Source: Bacillus albus
GTDB lineage: Bacteria > Bacillota > Bacilli > Bacillales > Bacillaceae_G
Reading direction: 5' to 3'
Length of the DNA stretch: 63,575 nucleotides
NCBI RefSeq assembly: GCF_001884185.1
Contig: NZ_MAOE01000123.1
Span: 1 to 63,575, forward strand
The notes under the pieces are model-generated. The model worked only from the letters and a program-made list of their open reading frames with translations. It was not told the origin of the DNA and did no database searches. Positions within the stretch are counted from its first letter, which is position 1, and each line of letters starts with the position of its first letter. Shown one piece after another: positions 1 through 9,616 of the stretch. The position numbers were made by a program, and so were the translations under genes.

Positions 1-75
1 TGAGGGGAAACTCTCACGTACGGTGTGAAGTGGGGGAAAAGGTGGAGATAACTTCAAATCCTTACCTATCACTAT
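1..75 (+). other. 3' end of a group II intron (domains V and VI)
   Basis: Bases 1-16 fold as a six-pair stem closed by a GAAA tetraloop, followed by CGTACGGTGT. This is the apical stem and 3' strand of a group II intron domain V; its 5' strand lies left of the window. Bases 27-31 (GAAGT) pair with 51-55 (ACTTC), leaving an unpaired A at about 50 that would be the domain VI branch-point adenosine. The sequence ends in CTATCACTAT, close to the usual 3' boundary ending in A-pyrimidine, so the junction is near 72-75. No intron-encoded reverse transcriptase is visible because it would lie upstream. The assignment rests on RNA structure only; the exact junction is uncertain by a few bases. Confidence 0.72.
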
Positions 76-248
76 TCGGGAAACTTACCGTATTTAGGAT
101 GTCCCGGCCATGTACTCCAATCTTTTGCATTCTTAGAAGCATTTGTTGGTTTTCCAAGTCCAACAAAGTTTACATCCATATTAAGCACTTCTATTTGTTG
201 TTCTCTCGGTAAAAGATCAAAAACTTCCATGTCCGTTATTTCTTTCAT
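72..248 (-). pseudogene. ORF fragment interrupted by the group II intron (58 codons)
   Basis: A minus-strand reading frame starts at ATG 248 and stays open to a stop formed at the intron junction (72-74). The 58 residues look like real protein (MKEITDMEVF at the start, then DVNFVGLGKP and DWSTWPGHPKYG). A stop lies directly upstream of the ATG and no good ribosome-binding site precedes it, so the start is uncertain. The frame probably continued across the insertion site, and the intron sits in the opposite orientation, so its splicing could not restore this mRNA. I do not recognise the family. Confidence 0.45.
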
Positions 249-483
249 TTGTTAGTAGGATGTTTTTTAGAATCCGAAAGGTAATTCAATTATAAAAATA
301 GCCTATCATCATCTATTAATATTAATCTGGAATTTATATTGTACTTACATTACATTAATATTTAATTTTTAAAATTTCACATGTGGTAAAATGATAAATT
401 GATGAAAAAGGGGACGAAATAATGGTACAGATGCGGTCGAACTTATACGAAATATCAGTAAATGGTTCACCACAATATAAAGT

Positions 484-536
484 AAAAAACTGCACCTCCA
501 ATTGTTATGCGTGCCTAACAACTGGAGGTGCAGTTC
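484..536 (-). terminator. Rho-independent terminator of the deo operon
   Basis: A 13-bp perfect stem (488-500 with 523-535), extended inward by TTGTTA/TAACAA, is followed on the minus strand by a run of six T. It lies just downstream of the cdd stop and ends the deoC-nupC-pdp-cdd transcript. Confidence 0.9.
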
Positions 537-546
537 ACTTTTCAAC

Positions 547-954
<408 letters not shown>

Positions 955-975
955 TCAAAGTAAGTGTAATTATGA

Positions 976-2277
976 TTAGTCAGTAATCACTGTATGAACT
1001 AATTTAGGGGCTACTGCTGTTTCAGCGATAGAAATGTTCTCATAGATTTTTGCTTTTACATCTTCTACATTTTCACGGTTTGCATAGATTGTTACGAATG
1101 GCTCGCCTTCTTTTACTGCATCGCCAACTTTTTTACGTAACATTAATCCTACCGCTAAATCAATTTCATCTTCTTTTGTCGCACGGCCAGCACCAAGTAA
1201 CATAGCTGCGATACCGATTTCATCTGCAACAATGTTAGAAATAACACCTGAAGTTTTAGCAGGTACATCAATTACATACTTCGCCTGTGGCATTTTTTCT
1301 GGATTGTCTACAATTGAGCTATCTCCGCCTTGATTGCTTAAGAACTCTTTAAACTTCTCAGTTGCTTTTCCGTTTTTCATCACTTCAATTAGCATTTCAC
1401 GAGCTTCTTCTAACGTATTTGCTTTTTTCGCAAGTACGACCATTTGACTTCCTAATACAAGTACTAATTCTGTTAAATCTTCTGGACCTTCACCTTTTAA
1501 CGTATCGATCGCTTCTTTCACTTCTAGAGCGTTACCAATCGCAAATCCAAGCGGTTGTGACATATCTGAAATAACAGCCATAGTTTGACGTCCTACATTA
1601 TTTCCGATACGTACCATTGCATGTGCTAATTCTTTTGCATCTTCTTCTGTTTTCATAAATGCGCCAGCACCTGTTTTTACATCAAGTACGATTGCATCTG
1701 CACCAGCTGCAATTTTTTTACTCATAATTGAACTTGCGATTAAAGGAATTGAGTTTACTGTTCCTGTTACATCGCGTAATGCATAAATCTTTTTATCGGC
1801 AGGTGTTAAGTTTCCTGTTTGTCCAATAACTGCTACTTTGTCACGGTTTACAATATCAATGAACTGCTCTTTCGTAATTTCAACGTGGAATCCTTCTACC
1901 GCTTCTAATTTATCAATTGTTCCGCCTGTATGTCCTAAACCACGACCAGACATTTTTGCTACTGGTACATCTAAAGCAGCTACTAATGGTCCTAATACTA
2001 ATGTTGTTGTATCACCAACACCACCAGTTGAATGTTTGTCTACTTTAATTCCTTCAATTGCTGATAAATCGATCGTTTCTCCAGACTCTACCATTGCCAT
2101 CGTTAAATCTGCACGTTCGCGATCTGTCATATCTTTAAAGAATATTGCCATTGCAAGTGCACTCACTTGATAATCAGGAATACTTCCGTCTGTATATCCA
2201 TTAATAAAGAATTTAATTTCTTCAGTCGTTAATTCTTTGCCATCACGTTTTTTTGCAATAATATCTACCATTCTCAT
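976..2277 (-). CDS. pdp: pyrimidine-nucleoside phosphorylase
   Basis: Phosphorolysis of uridine, deoxyuridine and thymidine to base plus (deoxy)ribose-1-phosphate. The family signature is present as [11 protein letters not shown], and the phosphate loop as [11 protein letters not shown]. The glycine-rich C-terminal domain is complete at about 433 residues, the usual length. A longer frame reaches 2289, but the start is placed at ATG 2277 ([10 protein letters not shown]) because GGTGAT precedes it and homologues begin there. It sits between nupC and cdd in the deo operon, so the imported nucleoside can be cleaved directly. Known Bacillus Pdp enzymes accept both uracil and thymine nucleosides; the sequence alone does not show the preference. 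Confidence 0.95.
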   Translation of the reverse strand: MRMVDIIAKKRDGKELTTEEIKFFINGYTDGSIPDYQVSALAMAIFFKDMTDRERADLTMAMVESGETIDLSAIEGIKVDKHSTGGVGDTTTLVLGPLVAALDVPVAKMSGRGLGHTGGTIDKLEAVEGFHVEITKEQFIDIVNRDKVAVIGQTGNLTPADKKIYALRDVTGTVNSIPLIASSIMSKKIAAGADAIVLDVKTGAGAFMKTEEDAKELAHAMVRIGNNVGRQTMAVISDMSQPLGFAIGNALEVKEAIDTLKGEGPEDLTELVLVLGSQMVVLAKKANTLEEAREMLIEVMKNGKATEKFKEFLSNQGGDSSIVDNPEKMPQAKYVIDVPAKTSGVISNIVADEIGIAAMLLGAGRATKEDEIDLAVGLMLRKKVGDAVKEGEPFVTIYANRENVEDVKAKIYENISIAETAVAPKLVHTVITD

Positions 2278-2313
2278 TACAATCACCATTCCTTTTTATA
2301 TGATATAAATCTG

Positions 2314-3495
2314 TTAAAATAATAAGCCAACGATTGTTGCTGATAAGAAACTTACTAATGTTGCACCGAACAGTAATTTCAAACCAAATCTTGCGACTAC
2401 ATTCCCTTGTTTTTCATTTAAGCTCTTAACTGCCCCTGCAATAATTCCAATTGAAGAGAAGTTTGCAAATGAAACTAAGAATACAGATATAATCGCTGTC
2501 GTTCTATCTGAGAAATTAAAGTTTCCTTGTGCTAAATCTGTCATAGCGACAAATTCATTTGATACTAATTTTGTTGCCATAATATTTCCAGCATTAACTG
2601 CTTCATGCCAAGGTACACCCATAATAAATGCAAATGGTGCAAATACATAACCAAGTATTTCTTGGAATGAGATACCAATTACACCTTTAAATACTGCATT
2701 AATGAATGCGATAAGAGCAACGAAACCGACTAACATAGCTGCTACTGTGATCGCAACTTTAAATCCGTCTATAATGTATTCACCTAATACTTCAAAGAAA
2801 GTCTTTTTCTCTTCTTCTTGCACTTCTAACATATCTTCTTCTTCAGTAACTTCATACGGGTTAATGATAGAAGCGATAATAAAACCACCGAATAAGTTAA
2901 GAACTAAAGCGGTTACAACATATTGCGGTTTTAATAACACCATATATGATCCAACGATAGACATTGAAACGGTAGACATTGCAGATGCACATAATGTATA
3001 CATTCGTTTCTCTGGCAATAATCCTAGTTGTTTCTTAACTGAAATAAACACTTCAGATTGTCCTAAAATCGCAGAAGCAACAGCATTATATGATTCTAGT
3101 TTCCCCATTCCATTTACTTTACTTAATGCTAGACCGATAGATTTCACAATAATAGGTAATACTTTAATGTGTTGCAATATACCTATTAGTGCTGAGATAA
3201 ATACGATTGGCATTAATACACTTAAAAAGAACGAAAACTCTTTTTGATTTACTAATCCACCAAATACAAAATTCACACCGTCAGCAGCATATTTTAATAA
3301 CTCTCCAAAACCATCTGCTATTCCGCTAATTAATATATTCCCTACACTTGTATTTAATAATAAAAACCCCAAAATGAATTGTAAAATAACCATCGTTATG
3401 ATTGGGCGATATTTGACTTTCTTTCTATTATTACTAGCAAGCCAAGCGATACCTAAAATCAATACGAGGCCAAAAATACCAATTAAGTATTTCAT
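2314..3495 (-). CDS. nupC: concentrative nucleoside transporter, NupC family
   Basis: Integral membrane protein of 393 residues with about ten hydrophobic segments. It is a CNT-family (Nup_N/gate/Nup_C) proton- or sodium-coupled nucleoside importer. Family landmarks include the GQSEVF segment near residue 150 and the C-terminal region with NFSSIGI. A charged loop rich in Glu ([12 protein letters not shown]) falls in a cytosolic loop near residue 220. The gene lies 102 bp downstream of deoC and 36 bp before pdp, the same order as the B. subtilis dra-nupC-pdp operon. Import of deoxynucleosides for the neighbouring phosphorylase is the likely role. Confidence 0.94.
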   Translation of the reverse strand: MKYLIGIFGLVLILGIAWLASNNRKKVKYRPIITMVILQFILGFLLLNTSVGNILISGIADGFGELLKYAADGVNFVFGGLVNQKEFSFFLSVLMPIVFISALIGILQHIKVLPIIVKSIGLALSKVNGMGKLESYNAVASAILGQSEVFISVKKQLGLLPEKRMYTLCASAMSTVSMSIVGSYMVLLKPQYVVTALVLNLFGGFIIASIINPYEVTEEEDMLEVQEEEKKTFFEVLGEYIIDGFKVAITVAAMLVGFVALIAFINAVFKGVIGISFQEILGYVFAPFAFIMGVPWHEAVNAGNIMATKLVSNEFVAMTDLAQGNFNFSDRTTAIISVFLVSFANFSSIGIIAGAVKSLNEKQGNVVARFGLKLLFGATLVSFLSATIVGLLF

Positions 3496-3512
3496 AAGCC
3501 TTCCCCTCCCAT

Positions 3513-3528
3513 TCGTATCCGCTTACAT
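3513..3528 (-). promoter_or_regulatory. candidate CcpA cre site before nupC
   Basis: On the minus strand the 16-mer ATGTAAGCGGATACGA matches the relaxed cre consensus WTGNAANCGNWNNCWW at all but one fixed position. It lies 17 bp upstream of nupC. CcpA-mediated repression of the dra-nupC-pdp operon is known in B. subtilis, but a site inside the transcribed spacer would have to act as a roadblock or on an internal promoter. Sequence match only. Confidence 0.4.
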
Positions 3529-3544
3529 CTTTTTCAATTGTTAA

Positions 3545-3580
3545 AGCAATAGATACACTTTACTTTGTGTATCTATTGCT
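3545..3580 (-). other. strong hairpin in the deoC-nupC spacer
   Basis: A perfect 14-bp inverted repeat (3545-3558 and 3567-3580) with an 8-base loop lies between deoC and nupC. On the minus strand it is followed only by TTTAAC, so it is a weak terminator at best. It could partly attenuate nupC-pdp-cdd, stabilise the deoC mRNA end or be an RNase site. Confidence 0.6.
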
Positions 3581-3597
3581 CTTCACTTCATTAATGA

Positions 3598-4269
3598 TTA
3601 GTAGTTATCTGTAGCACCTTTTGCATCATTTAATACGATTGCAACACTAGCACTTGCTCCAACGCGAGAAGCTCCAGCAGCTACCATTTTGTCTGCATCT
3701 TCACGTGTACGAACGCCACCAGATGCTTTTACACCAACGTTTGGTCCTACTGTTTTACGCATTAATGCGATGTCTTCAGCAGTTGCTCCACCAGTTGAGA
3801 ATCCAGTTGAAGTTTTTACGAAGTCAGCACCAGCTTTTACTGATAATTCACAAGCGCGTACTTTCTCTTCATCTGTTAATAGGCAAGTTTCAATGATTAC
3901 TTTTACAAGAGCTTTTCCTTTTGCTGCTTGTACTACTTCATAAATGTCTTTTTCAACGAACTCGTTATCGCCGTCTTTTAAAGCACCTACGTTGATTACC
4001 ATATCAACTTCAGTTGCTCCTTTTGCGATCGCATCTTTTGTTTCAAATGCTTTTGTTTCAGTCGTGCTTGCTCCTAATGGGAAACCGATTACAGTACAAA
4101 CATCTACATCATGTCCAGCTAATTCTTCAGCAGCTAGCTTCACCCATGTAGGATTAATACAAACAGAAGCGAATTTATATTCCTTTGCTTCTTCGATTAC
4201 TTTCATAACATCTTCTTTAGTAGTATTAGCTTTTAAAATTGTATGGTCAATTAACTTTGCAATGTTCAT
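3598..4269 (-). CDS. deoC: deoxyribose-phosphate aldolase
   Basis: Class I aldolase splitting 2-deoxyribose-5-phosphate to acetaldehyde and glyceraldehyde-3-phosphate. The Schiff-base lysine is K152 in DFVKTSTGF; the partner lysine is K181 in VGVKASGG, and the catalytic aspartate is D89 in TEVDMV. The length of 223 residues matches Bacillus homologues (dra/deoC). A GTG nine bases upstream is also in frame, but GAGGAG is correctly spaced from ATG 4269. It is the first gene of the operon, directly behind the DeoR-controlled promoter. Confidence 0.96.
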   Translation of the reverse strand: MNIAKLIDHTILKANTTKEDVMKVIEEAKEYKFASVCINPTWVKLAAEELAGHDVDVCTVIGFPLGASTTETKAFETKDAIAKGATEVDMVINVGALKDGDNEFVEKDIYEVVQAAKGKALVKVIIETCLLTDEEKVRACELSVKAGADFVKTSTGFSTGGATAEDIALMRKTVGPNVGVKASGGVRTREDADKMVAAGASRVGASASVAIVLNDAKGATDNY

Positions 4270-4301
4270 TATCTTCACTCCTCATATCTTTTAACAACTT
4301 C

Positions 4302-4353
4302 ATTCTAACTCTTAGTTGAACAAATGTAAATACACTTTTGAAATTTTGTTCAT
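4302..4353 (-). promoter_or_regulatory. deoC promoter with DeoR operator
   Basis: On the minus strand TTTACA (4325-4330) and TAGAAT (4302-4307) are separated by exactly 17 bp. TTGAAC-type half sites flank the -35: TTGTTCAA near 4315-4322, and a near-palindrome TGAACAAAATTTCA at 4339-4352. The latter resembles the B. subtilis DeoR operator (TTGAA...TTCAA). Repression by the DeoR encoded upstream, relieved by deoxyribose-5-phosphate, is inferred from that family. Confidence 0.68.
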
Positions 4354-4533
4354 TCTTTTTTAGAAGGGAATCTCTTGTAGTAAATAAAGCGCATTCTAAC
4401 TAAGAAACACTTCCTATTTTAAAATCAAAACTTTTATATTAACAATGGTAGTATGTATCTCAATATCCATAATTATTTTAAAAAAGGCAATTTGTATTCA
4501 AAAAGCACCCCATAATTCATACTTAATAAAATA

Positions 4534-4572
4534 AAAGGCTTTCTCAAAATTAATATCTTGAGAAAGCCTTTT
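4534..4572 (-). terminator. terminator of deoR
   Basis: The 15-bp stem formed by 4534-4548 and 4557-4572 (AAAGGCTTTCTCAA and its complement) is followed on the minus strand by TTTTATTTTATT. It overlaps the end of deoR and separates it from the deoC promoter. Confidence 0.85.
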
Positions 4573-4576
4573 ATTT

Positions 4577-5524
4577 CTAATCTTTTTGATAATGTAACAA
4601 TTCCTTTGCTGTATGCTGATCGATAATTAATACATTTGCATAACCGCCACGTAACGCACCATCAATTGCTTTTATTTTTCTATTACCACCTGCAACTAAA
4701 ATAGAACGTTTCTTTAATTTCAGTTCCTCTAACTCAATTCCAATGGTCCGCTTATTAATTTCTTCACTACTAATATTTCCGTCCCCATCAAAGAATCGTG
4801 AACAAATGTCACCGACCGATTGTTTTTTGAGTAAACTTGTTTCATCCTTATCGAAATAGCCTAATCGGAATAATAGCGCTTCATCACGCACTGTTCCTAC
4901 AGTGAAAATTGCAATATTCGCCTGTTTTCCCATTTCGATAATGTGATGAATATGTCGATCCTGCTCTACTAATTCTTTTGTCACTGCATTATCAAATATA
5001 ACTGGAAGGGGTAGATTTCTCGGCGTTGTTTGAAAAGCATCTGCAAATAAAGCAATGGTCTCATTCGCATATGTATTTACACTCGAATGACTAATACCAC
5101 CTTTTAACTGAACAACTTCTACACCTTTTACATGTTGTGGTACAATTTTTCTAGCGATTTCATACATCGTCATTCCCCAGCTTACCCCAACGATATCACC
5201 AGTTTTAACCGTCATTTCCATATACTCAGCTGCATATTTACTAATATACTCTGTAATCGTTGCATACTCTGGTACTGGAGAAAATACGACATGTGCCTCT
5301 AACAAGTTATACTTTTCTTTCAGTAAATTTCCAACGTTATCTAAATCAGCAAATGGATCGGCTATACTAATTTGAACAAATCCTTTTTCTTTCGCGTACT
5401 TTAATAGTCTAGAGATAGTCGGCCTTGAAATATTTAATTTGTTAGCAATTTCTTGCTGACTATAATCTGATTGATAATATAATCTTGCAACTTCAACGCT
5501 TAATTGTTGTTTATCTTTATCCAT
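4577..5524 (-). CDS. deoR: deoxyribonucleoside regulator DeoR (SorC/DeoR family)
   Basis: DNA-binding repressor of 315 residues. The N-terminal helix-turn-helix is at about residues 20-50 (QQEIANKLNISRPTISRLL). The remainder is the SorC-type sugar-phosphate-binding domain, with SWGMTMYEIA and VAGGNRKIKAIDGALRGGY motifs. This is the Firmicute DeoR of dra-nupC-pdp, unrelated to E. coli DeoR. It is encoded immediately upstream of deoC on the same strand but has its own terminator, so it is probably a separate transcript that represses the deo operon until deoxyribose-5-phosphate accumulates. Confidence 0.9.
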   Translation of the reverse strand: MDKDKQQLSVEVARLYYQSDYSQQEIANKLNISRPTISRLLKYAKEKGFVQISIADPFADLDNVGNLLKEKYNLLEAHVVFSPVPEYATITEYISKYAAEYMEMTVKTGDIVGVSWGMTMYEIARKIVPQHVKGVEVVQLKGGISHSSVNTYANETIALFADAFQTTPRNLPLPVIFDNAVTKELVEQDRHIHHIIEMGKQANIAIFTVGTVRDEALLFRLGYFDKDETSLLKKQSVGDICSRFFDGDGNISSEEINKRTIGIELEELKLKKRSILVAGGNRKIKAIDGALRGGYANVLIIDQHTAKELLHYQKD

Positions 5525-5940
5525 AGTAATTCATTACATATCCTTTCCTATATTTCCTTTTCGTTACAAGCATTATACAGCTTTATGCAAAAAAATTCGA
5601 CTACCGAATTTTATCTAACTGAACTTCTACTACACTTATTATATACAATGAAAACTTATTGTGTAGATTTACAAACTCAATATAGATACGCTTGAAACAT
5701 GTAAATCGATTAACATTTCATTCACGCATTTTCTGCAATAACGATAACAAAGCCGTTCAAAAACGTACGGTAGAATCAAGTTATTTAACGTAGAAAAGTT
5801 GTATATGAGGCCTAGGATATCAAAGACTGTTTTTCTCATACTTATGGAATTTCCGTTCGTTTTTCTGTAAGAGATTGAACTAATGAAGCAATAATTTTAT
5901 TATATAAAATACAAAACTTCTACTGAACAAAGAATATACA
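5525..5940. other. 416-bp intergenic region upstream of deoR
   Basis: No coding frame with a plausible ribosome-binding site is seen. A TATAAT on the minus strand at 5571-5576 is a possible deoR -10, without a convincing -35. A short stem AAAATTCG/CGAATTTT lies near 5590-5612. No terminator was found for the DUF4272 gene that ends at 5941. Confidence 0.4.
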
Positions 5941-7116
5941 TTATGTATCCATGGAAATGCAATCCCACTCTTCATTTTTATAATTGATTAGCCAAAACAA
6001 GCCCCTTCTTCTTTCAATAACAATACTTTCCTGCATACCTGTAGTTGCTTCTCTTACATTAATTCTATCATGCACACAAGCCCAATGAAGCCGATACACG
6101 AGGTCAGCCTCGTCCAAAATCTCTTCTGCATTTCGCAATTTTGTTTTTTGATAAAATTCATTAAAAGAACTACAATCAGAAACAAGTTTAATTGCATAAT
6201 GACAGTCACAGATTTCTTTTGGAAATTTCAGTTTATTCACGAGACCTATTGACCAAAACAAAACCCATTGGGCTTCAAACTGCCATGCAATCTGTATCGC
6301 TTCTTTCTCGTCAGGTTGCTCTGAATTTAGAAAATTCCTTTCCTGCATCGTTAATGATTCAACCACATCAAATTGGTTCAGCAGCTCCATGACGAACTCT
6401 TTGGAAGTTTTCAAATCACTTTCTTGAGCAACATCACAAGCATATTGTATAACAATCAGCAAAGCTACTGCTCTCTTCGTGATCTCTTCTCGACTTCTTA
6501 ACTGAATACTTGTCAAAGGAGGCAATTGAGGCAATCCTTCGATATACGGAATCCCTTTATCTTGCAGATAGCTTATCGATTTCTGTTTTCTTTTCTCCCC
6601 ATCCGTAGAAGTACTATTCTGTCCCCTTATTTTGTTCGTACATGCTTGAGGAGTAAATTCTGAGGGCCCAGAGGACCCATCCGGAAATACGATTACTTTT
6701 CCATCCTTCCCGATGAGAGTTCGATCAGGGATAAAACCAATACCGTTCACCCCATTAAGTAATTTAAGAAACAGCTCCACGTATTCATCACTATAATCCT
6801 TCTTCGTCTCTATAGCGATTATGGTATTAATTACAGAAATCTGTGCCAAAACCATCCTCTTAAGATGTTCTTCTTGAAATTCGATTTGATCGTACATGTG
6901 CATCATTCCAGGAATATTATTGGCAAAATAATTAGGAGATGATTCTTCAGAATCCACCCGGATAATAATTTTATTTTTGCCAAATAGCCTTTTCGATTGA
7001 ATCGTATATTCATTTTTATTGCGTTCAACCTTGAACCCATTTTGAAAAACTTGAGTAATGAAGCCTTCTACATCACTTGTATCATTTCTTGATGCAAATA
7101 TCGTAAAAAATCTCAA
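5941..7116 (-). CDS. DUF4272 domain protein
   Basis: Protein of 391 residues of unknown function. The C-terminal half has the DUF4272 pattern: RKQKSISYLQDKGIPYIEGLP, then a SREEITKRAVALLIVIQYA helix, ending with ERRRGLFWLINY and a WD..S.DT tail. The N-terminal ~150 residues form a separate alpha/beta region. An ATG-started frame reaches 7179, but it has no ribosome-binding site. A TTG at 7116, preceded by GGAGGGGG at correct spacing, is the likely start (RFFTIFASRND). The residues are soluble with no signal peptide. DUF4272 genes often lie near polymorphic-toxin immunity genes, but no toxin is visible next to this one, so no function is assigned. Confidence 0.75.
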   Translation of the reverse strand: MRFFTIFASRNDTSDVEGFITQVFQNGFKVERNKNEYTIQSKRLFGKNKIIIRVDSEESSPNYFANNIPGMMHMYDQIEFQEEHLKRMVLAQISVINTIIAIETKKDYSDEYVELFLKLLNGVNGIGFIPDRTLIGKDGKVIVFPDGSSGPSEFTPQACTNKIRGQNSTSTDGEKRKQKSISYLQDKGIPYIEGLPQLPPLTSIQLRSREEITKRAVALLIVIQYACDVAQESDLKTSKEFVMELLNQFDVVESLTMQERNFLNSEQPDEKEAIQIAWQFEAQWVLFWSIGLVNKLKFPKEICDCHYAIKLVSDCSSFNEFYQKTKLRNAEEILDEADLVYRLHWACVHDRINVREATTGMQESIVIERRRGLFWLINYKNEEWDCISMDT

Positions 7117-7276
7117 TCTTCCCCCTCCTCTAATTCTTATATTCTTCTTTACTATTAAATTTAAAAAACAAAAGAACATAAACTATTTAATATATTAAAC
7201 AGCCTTTTATTATGTCTTATTCTTCAACTAAGATACGTTTGATTGTCTTAGTTGTTAATATAAATGATTATACTAT

Positions 7277-7474
7277 TCAGTTAGGAGCGCCGCCATATGC
7301 CCATCTATTTAACGATTTTATAATACCCAAAACGAAAAAATGTTTTTTATTACAACTATTATAATTATGAAGAAGCTCACTTAAAGTTACGGGGGCGTCA
7401 GTAAAATAACAAATAACAAAACAATCAAACTTTTTTATAAAATCTTTACACCACTTTTCAAGAAAGAACTCCAT
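7277..7474 (-). CDS. small hypothetical protein (65 aa)
   Basis: Unrecognised 65-residue ORF. ATG 7474 has AAAGGAG eight bases upstream, which argues that it is translated. It is rich in aromatic residues and Cys (EKWCKDF, DCFVICYF), with no clear membrane segment. The C-terminus ends RWAYGGAPN. It lies between the DUF4272 and DUF975 genes on the same strand and could be a shortened relic of a larger protein. Confidence 0.4.
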   Translation of the reverse strand: MEFFLEKWCKDFIKKFDCFVICYFTDAPVTLSELLHNYNSCNKKHFFVLGIIKSLNRWAYGGAPN

Positions 7475-7557
7475 TTTAATCACTCCTTTTTCAAAATAGA
7501 GTCTTTGTGTTTGTCATAAAATCAAGATACATACAATATTTCGAATCAAAATTAAAG

Positions 7558-8295
7558 TCAAATAGTTAACTTTTTTTCCTGCATAACAGTATCTTTATTC
7601 ACTATTTTCAAATAGAAATGCGATACTGTTGTAATGTAGTATGGATAGATCCAAAGAAACGGGATACCAAATGTGAAAAATCCGATGATAACACCTAAAA
7701 TAAACCATCCGATAAAACTTAACGATAGTAGGAATAAATCTAATTTATGTCCTTTCATCAGTACTTGACTCTTTTTAATTGCTTCACTCGCCGTATATTC
7801 TGGATGATCTAACAAAATATAGTAAGCCATAGAATAAGAGATAAACTTTATAATACCCGGCACAATTAATAATACACTCCATAAAAGTGTGTATACAGTC
7901 ATTAAAGTAGTCACCTTTATAGATCTAAACACATTACTTTTTTGAAATCCTTCAAATAACTCACCAATTGTAGTAGATTCTTGTTTTGCTAAATGCAATG
8001 TAACTTTAAGATACCCATAATTCATAATGCCTTGTACACTTACTAAACAGATAAATAGAACAACAAAAACAAGTAAATAAGAAAAAGCACCTGCTGCATT
8101 TAACTTCTCGTCTCCTGTAATGGAATAACTAGCATTCATTATTTCACTTAATATGATACCAAGAAACAAAAGGGGAAATCCTATAATTAGCATACAAACT
8201 CTAGAAATAATATGATAAAGAAACGATGACAATACCGCCAATCCCCATTTGTCTTTTAATGAAGATACGGCCGCTTTTTTTAAGCAACTAATCAT
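7558..8295 (-). CDS. DUF975 family integral membrane protein
   Basis: Protein of 245 residues with about six hydrophobic helices. The pattern is that of DUF975: a short cytosolic N-terminus (CLKKAAVSSLKDKWGLAVL), two helices, a GELFEGFQK loop, and the conserved SYSMAYYILLDHPEYTASEAIKKS segment before the last two helices. The longer frame to 8367 is rejected: GGAAGGTAGGA sits correctly before ATG 8295. The function of the family is unknown. It appears to be transcribed alone. Confidence 0.82.
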   Translation of the reverse strand: MISCLKKAAVSSLKDKWGLAVLSSFLYHIISRVCMLIIGFPLLFLGIILSEIMNASYSITGDEKLNAAGAFSYLLVFVVLFICLVSVQGIMNYGYLKVTLHLAKQESTTIGELFEGFQKSNVFRSIKVTTLMTVYTLLWSVLLIVPGIIKFISYSMAYYILLDHPEYTASEAIKKSQVLMKGHKLDLFLLSLSFIGWFILGVIIGFFTFGIPFLWIYPYYITTVSHFYLKIVNKDTVMQEKKLTI

Positions 8296-8720
8296 TTTGA
8301 TCCTACCTTCCATTTTTTCTTTTACATGAACTACTTTTACATAAGGAATAATAGCATATTTTAACAAAATTTACATTATATATAATTCCATTAACATCCA
8401 AATGAATGGTGAAACTGTTCCAAAAGTGTTATTTTTAAGTAAGTATCAAATTCAGTACTTCTAATGCTTTTCTAACACTACTTGACTAATTTTTGTATGT
8501 TTATTTTTAATCCATTAATCATGTAATTTATTTAAAAACACAATGAATATACTCGCTACATAAAATCCATTACTAAACTGAAATGATTCTATAATAGCTT
8601 AAATTAAGTTCGAAATAATCAAAAACACTCTGAATTAGCCATTTTAGTTTTTATTCTTGTTCAATATGGTATAGAAAAAGATTAATTATTTACAAGACAA
8701 GAAGCTAGGAGATGTTACAT
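8296..8720. other. 425-bp divergent intergenic region
   Basis: It separates the divergent DUF975 gene and the 8721 gene and must carry both promoters. It is very A+T rich. No inverted repeat, operator or small ORF stands out. Confidence 0.3.
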
Positions 8721-9149
8721 ATGAAATATTTTGTAATAGAAAATGATGAATTATCAAGCTGTGGTGAAGAGACAATATATGTTTTTGAACATAGCAAAGA
8801 AAAAAACAGTTACTACACGATTAAAACCTTGGAAGATTTTGCAGCAACATGCCAATTCATTGAACGAAGAAATACGCATTGGTTTTGGTATAAAGGAAAA
8901 CACGTTGAAGATATGCCTATTTGGGAATTCGAAAAAAAATTTAGAGCTGAACAAGAAGAACTGAAAACAATATCCCAAGAAGAATTCACAGAATTGAGAA
9001 ACAGATATGCCCCACTTATTAAACCTATCGAGTTCCCTATTGGAGGAATCCGAATTGCTTATGCTTATGAACCAGAATGGAATGATGAATTTTTTGTTAT
9101 GGAAACGGAAGAAAGTTATTTTTCCGTATATTGGTTTACAACGGCTTAA
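8721..9149 (+). CDS. hypothetical protein (142 aa)
   Basis: Soluble acidic protein, not recognised. The start is placed at ATG 8721 (MKYFVIENDE) because TAGGAG is nine bases upstream; the in-frame ATG at 8712 overlaps the Shine-Dalgarno. It is rich in Glu, Trp and Tyr, with WFWYKGKHVED near residue 50 and PEWNDEFFVMETEESYFSVYWF at the C-terminus. No signal peptide or membrane segment is present. Two bcr1-type repeats follow it directly. Confidence 0.6.
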   Translation: MKYFVIENDELSSCGEETIYVFEHSKEKNSYYTIKTLEDFAATCQFIERRNTHWFWYKGKHVEDMPIWEFEKKFRAEQEELKTISQEEFTELRNRYAPLIKPIEFPIGGIRIAYAYEPEWNDEFFVMETEESYFSVYWFTTA

Positions 9150-9199
9150 TAATCGTTTTTATAACAAACCAACAGATTTCTTATCCGAAAGGACTTTCG

Positions 9200-9356
9200 A
9201 TAAAGTGAAACTTTAATCAGTGGGGGTTTTGTTCATTCCCCACTGATTATTAGTTGAACCAATCGGACTTTTATGGGCAGTTGATTCTCCACCTAAATTC
9301 TTTGCTTTCGCTGAATTTTGAGGTGGAGGTCTTACTGCCCATTAAAGCGGGATAAA
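9200..9356. repeat. bcr1-type B. cereus repeat, copy A
   Basis: A 157-bp unit bounded by ATAAA (TTTAT on the other strand) at 9200-9204 and 9352-9356. It contains a hairpin ATCAGTGGGG/CCCCACTGAT, then a larger stem ATGGGCAGT/ACTGCCCAT enclosing CTCCACCT/AGGTGGAG. Copy C at 21063 has the same length, ends and structure. Size, TTTAT flanks and folding fit the bcr1 element described in the B. cereus group; the name is from memory of that family. Confidence 0.82.
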
Positions 9357-9446
9357 TACGAATTAGGTGTTTAGAAAGTTTCTTCAAAGTCAGGGTGTCT
9401 ATGCTTGGGTATTCCTATTACTTGTTCTCCACTGCTAATATGATGA

Positions 9447-9600
9447 ATAAAGCGAAACTGTAATGAGTGGGGATTCTTCATTCCCCACTCATTATTAGTT
9501 GAAACATTCGGGCTTTTACGGACAGGTCCTCTCCTACTTACCTTCCTAGCACTTCTCTAAATCTTGAGGCGGGAATTTTATTGCCCGTTAATACGGCTTC
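9447..9600. repeat. bcr1-type repeat, divergent copy B
   Basis: It is in the same orientation as copy A, about 90 bp further on. It begins with ATAAA and retains the first hairpin (ATGAGTGGGG/CCCCACTCAT) and an outer GGGC/GCCC stem. It has many substitutions and lacks the terminal ATAAA. It is an older, decayed copy ending next to the 3' end of the minus-strand 92-aa gene. Confidence 0.7.
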
Positions 9601-9616
9601 CCATTCAATCACATCT

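Noticed and set aside
2702-3247. 181-codon plus-strand ORF antisense to nupC
   Set aside because: Mirror frame of a conserved transporter gene; biased composition and no start signals.
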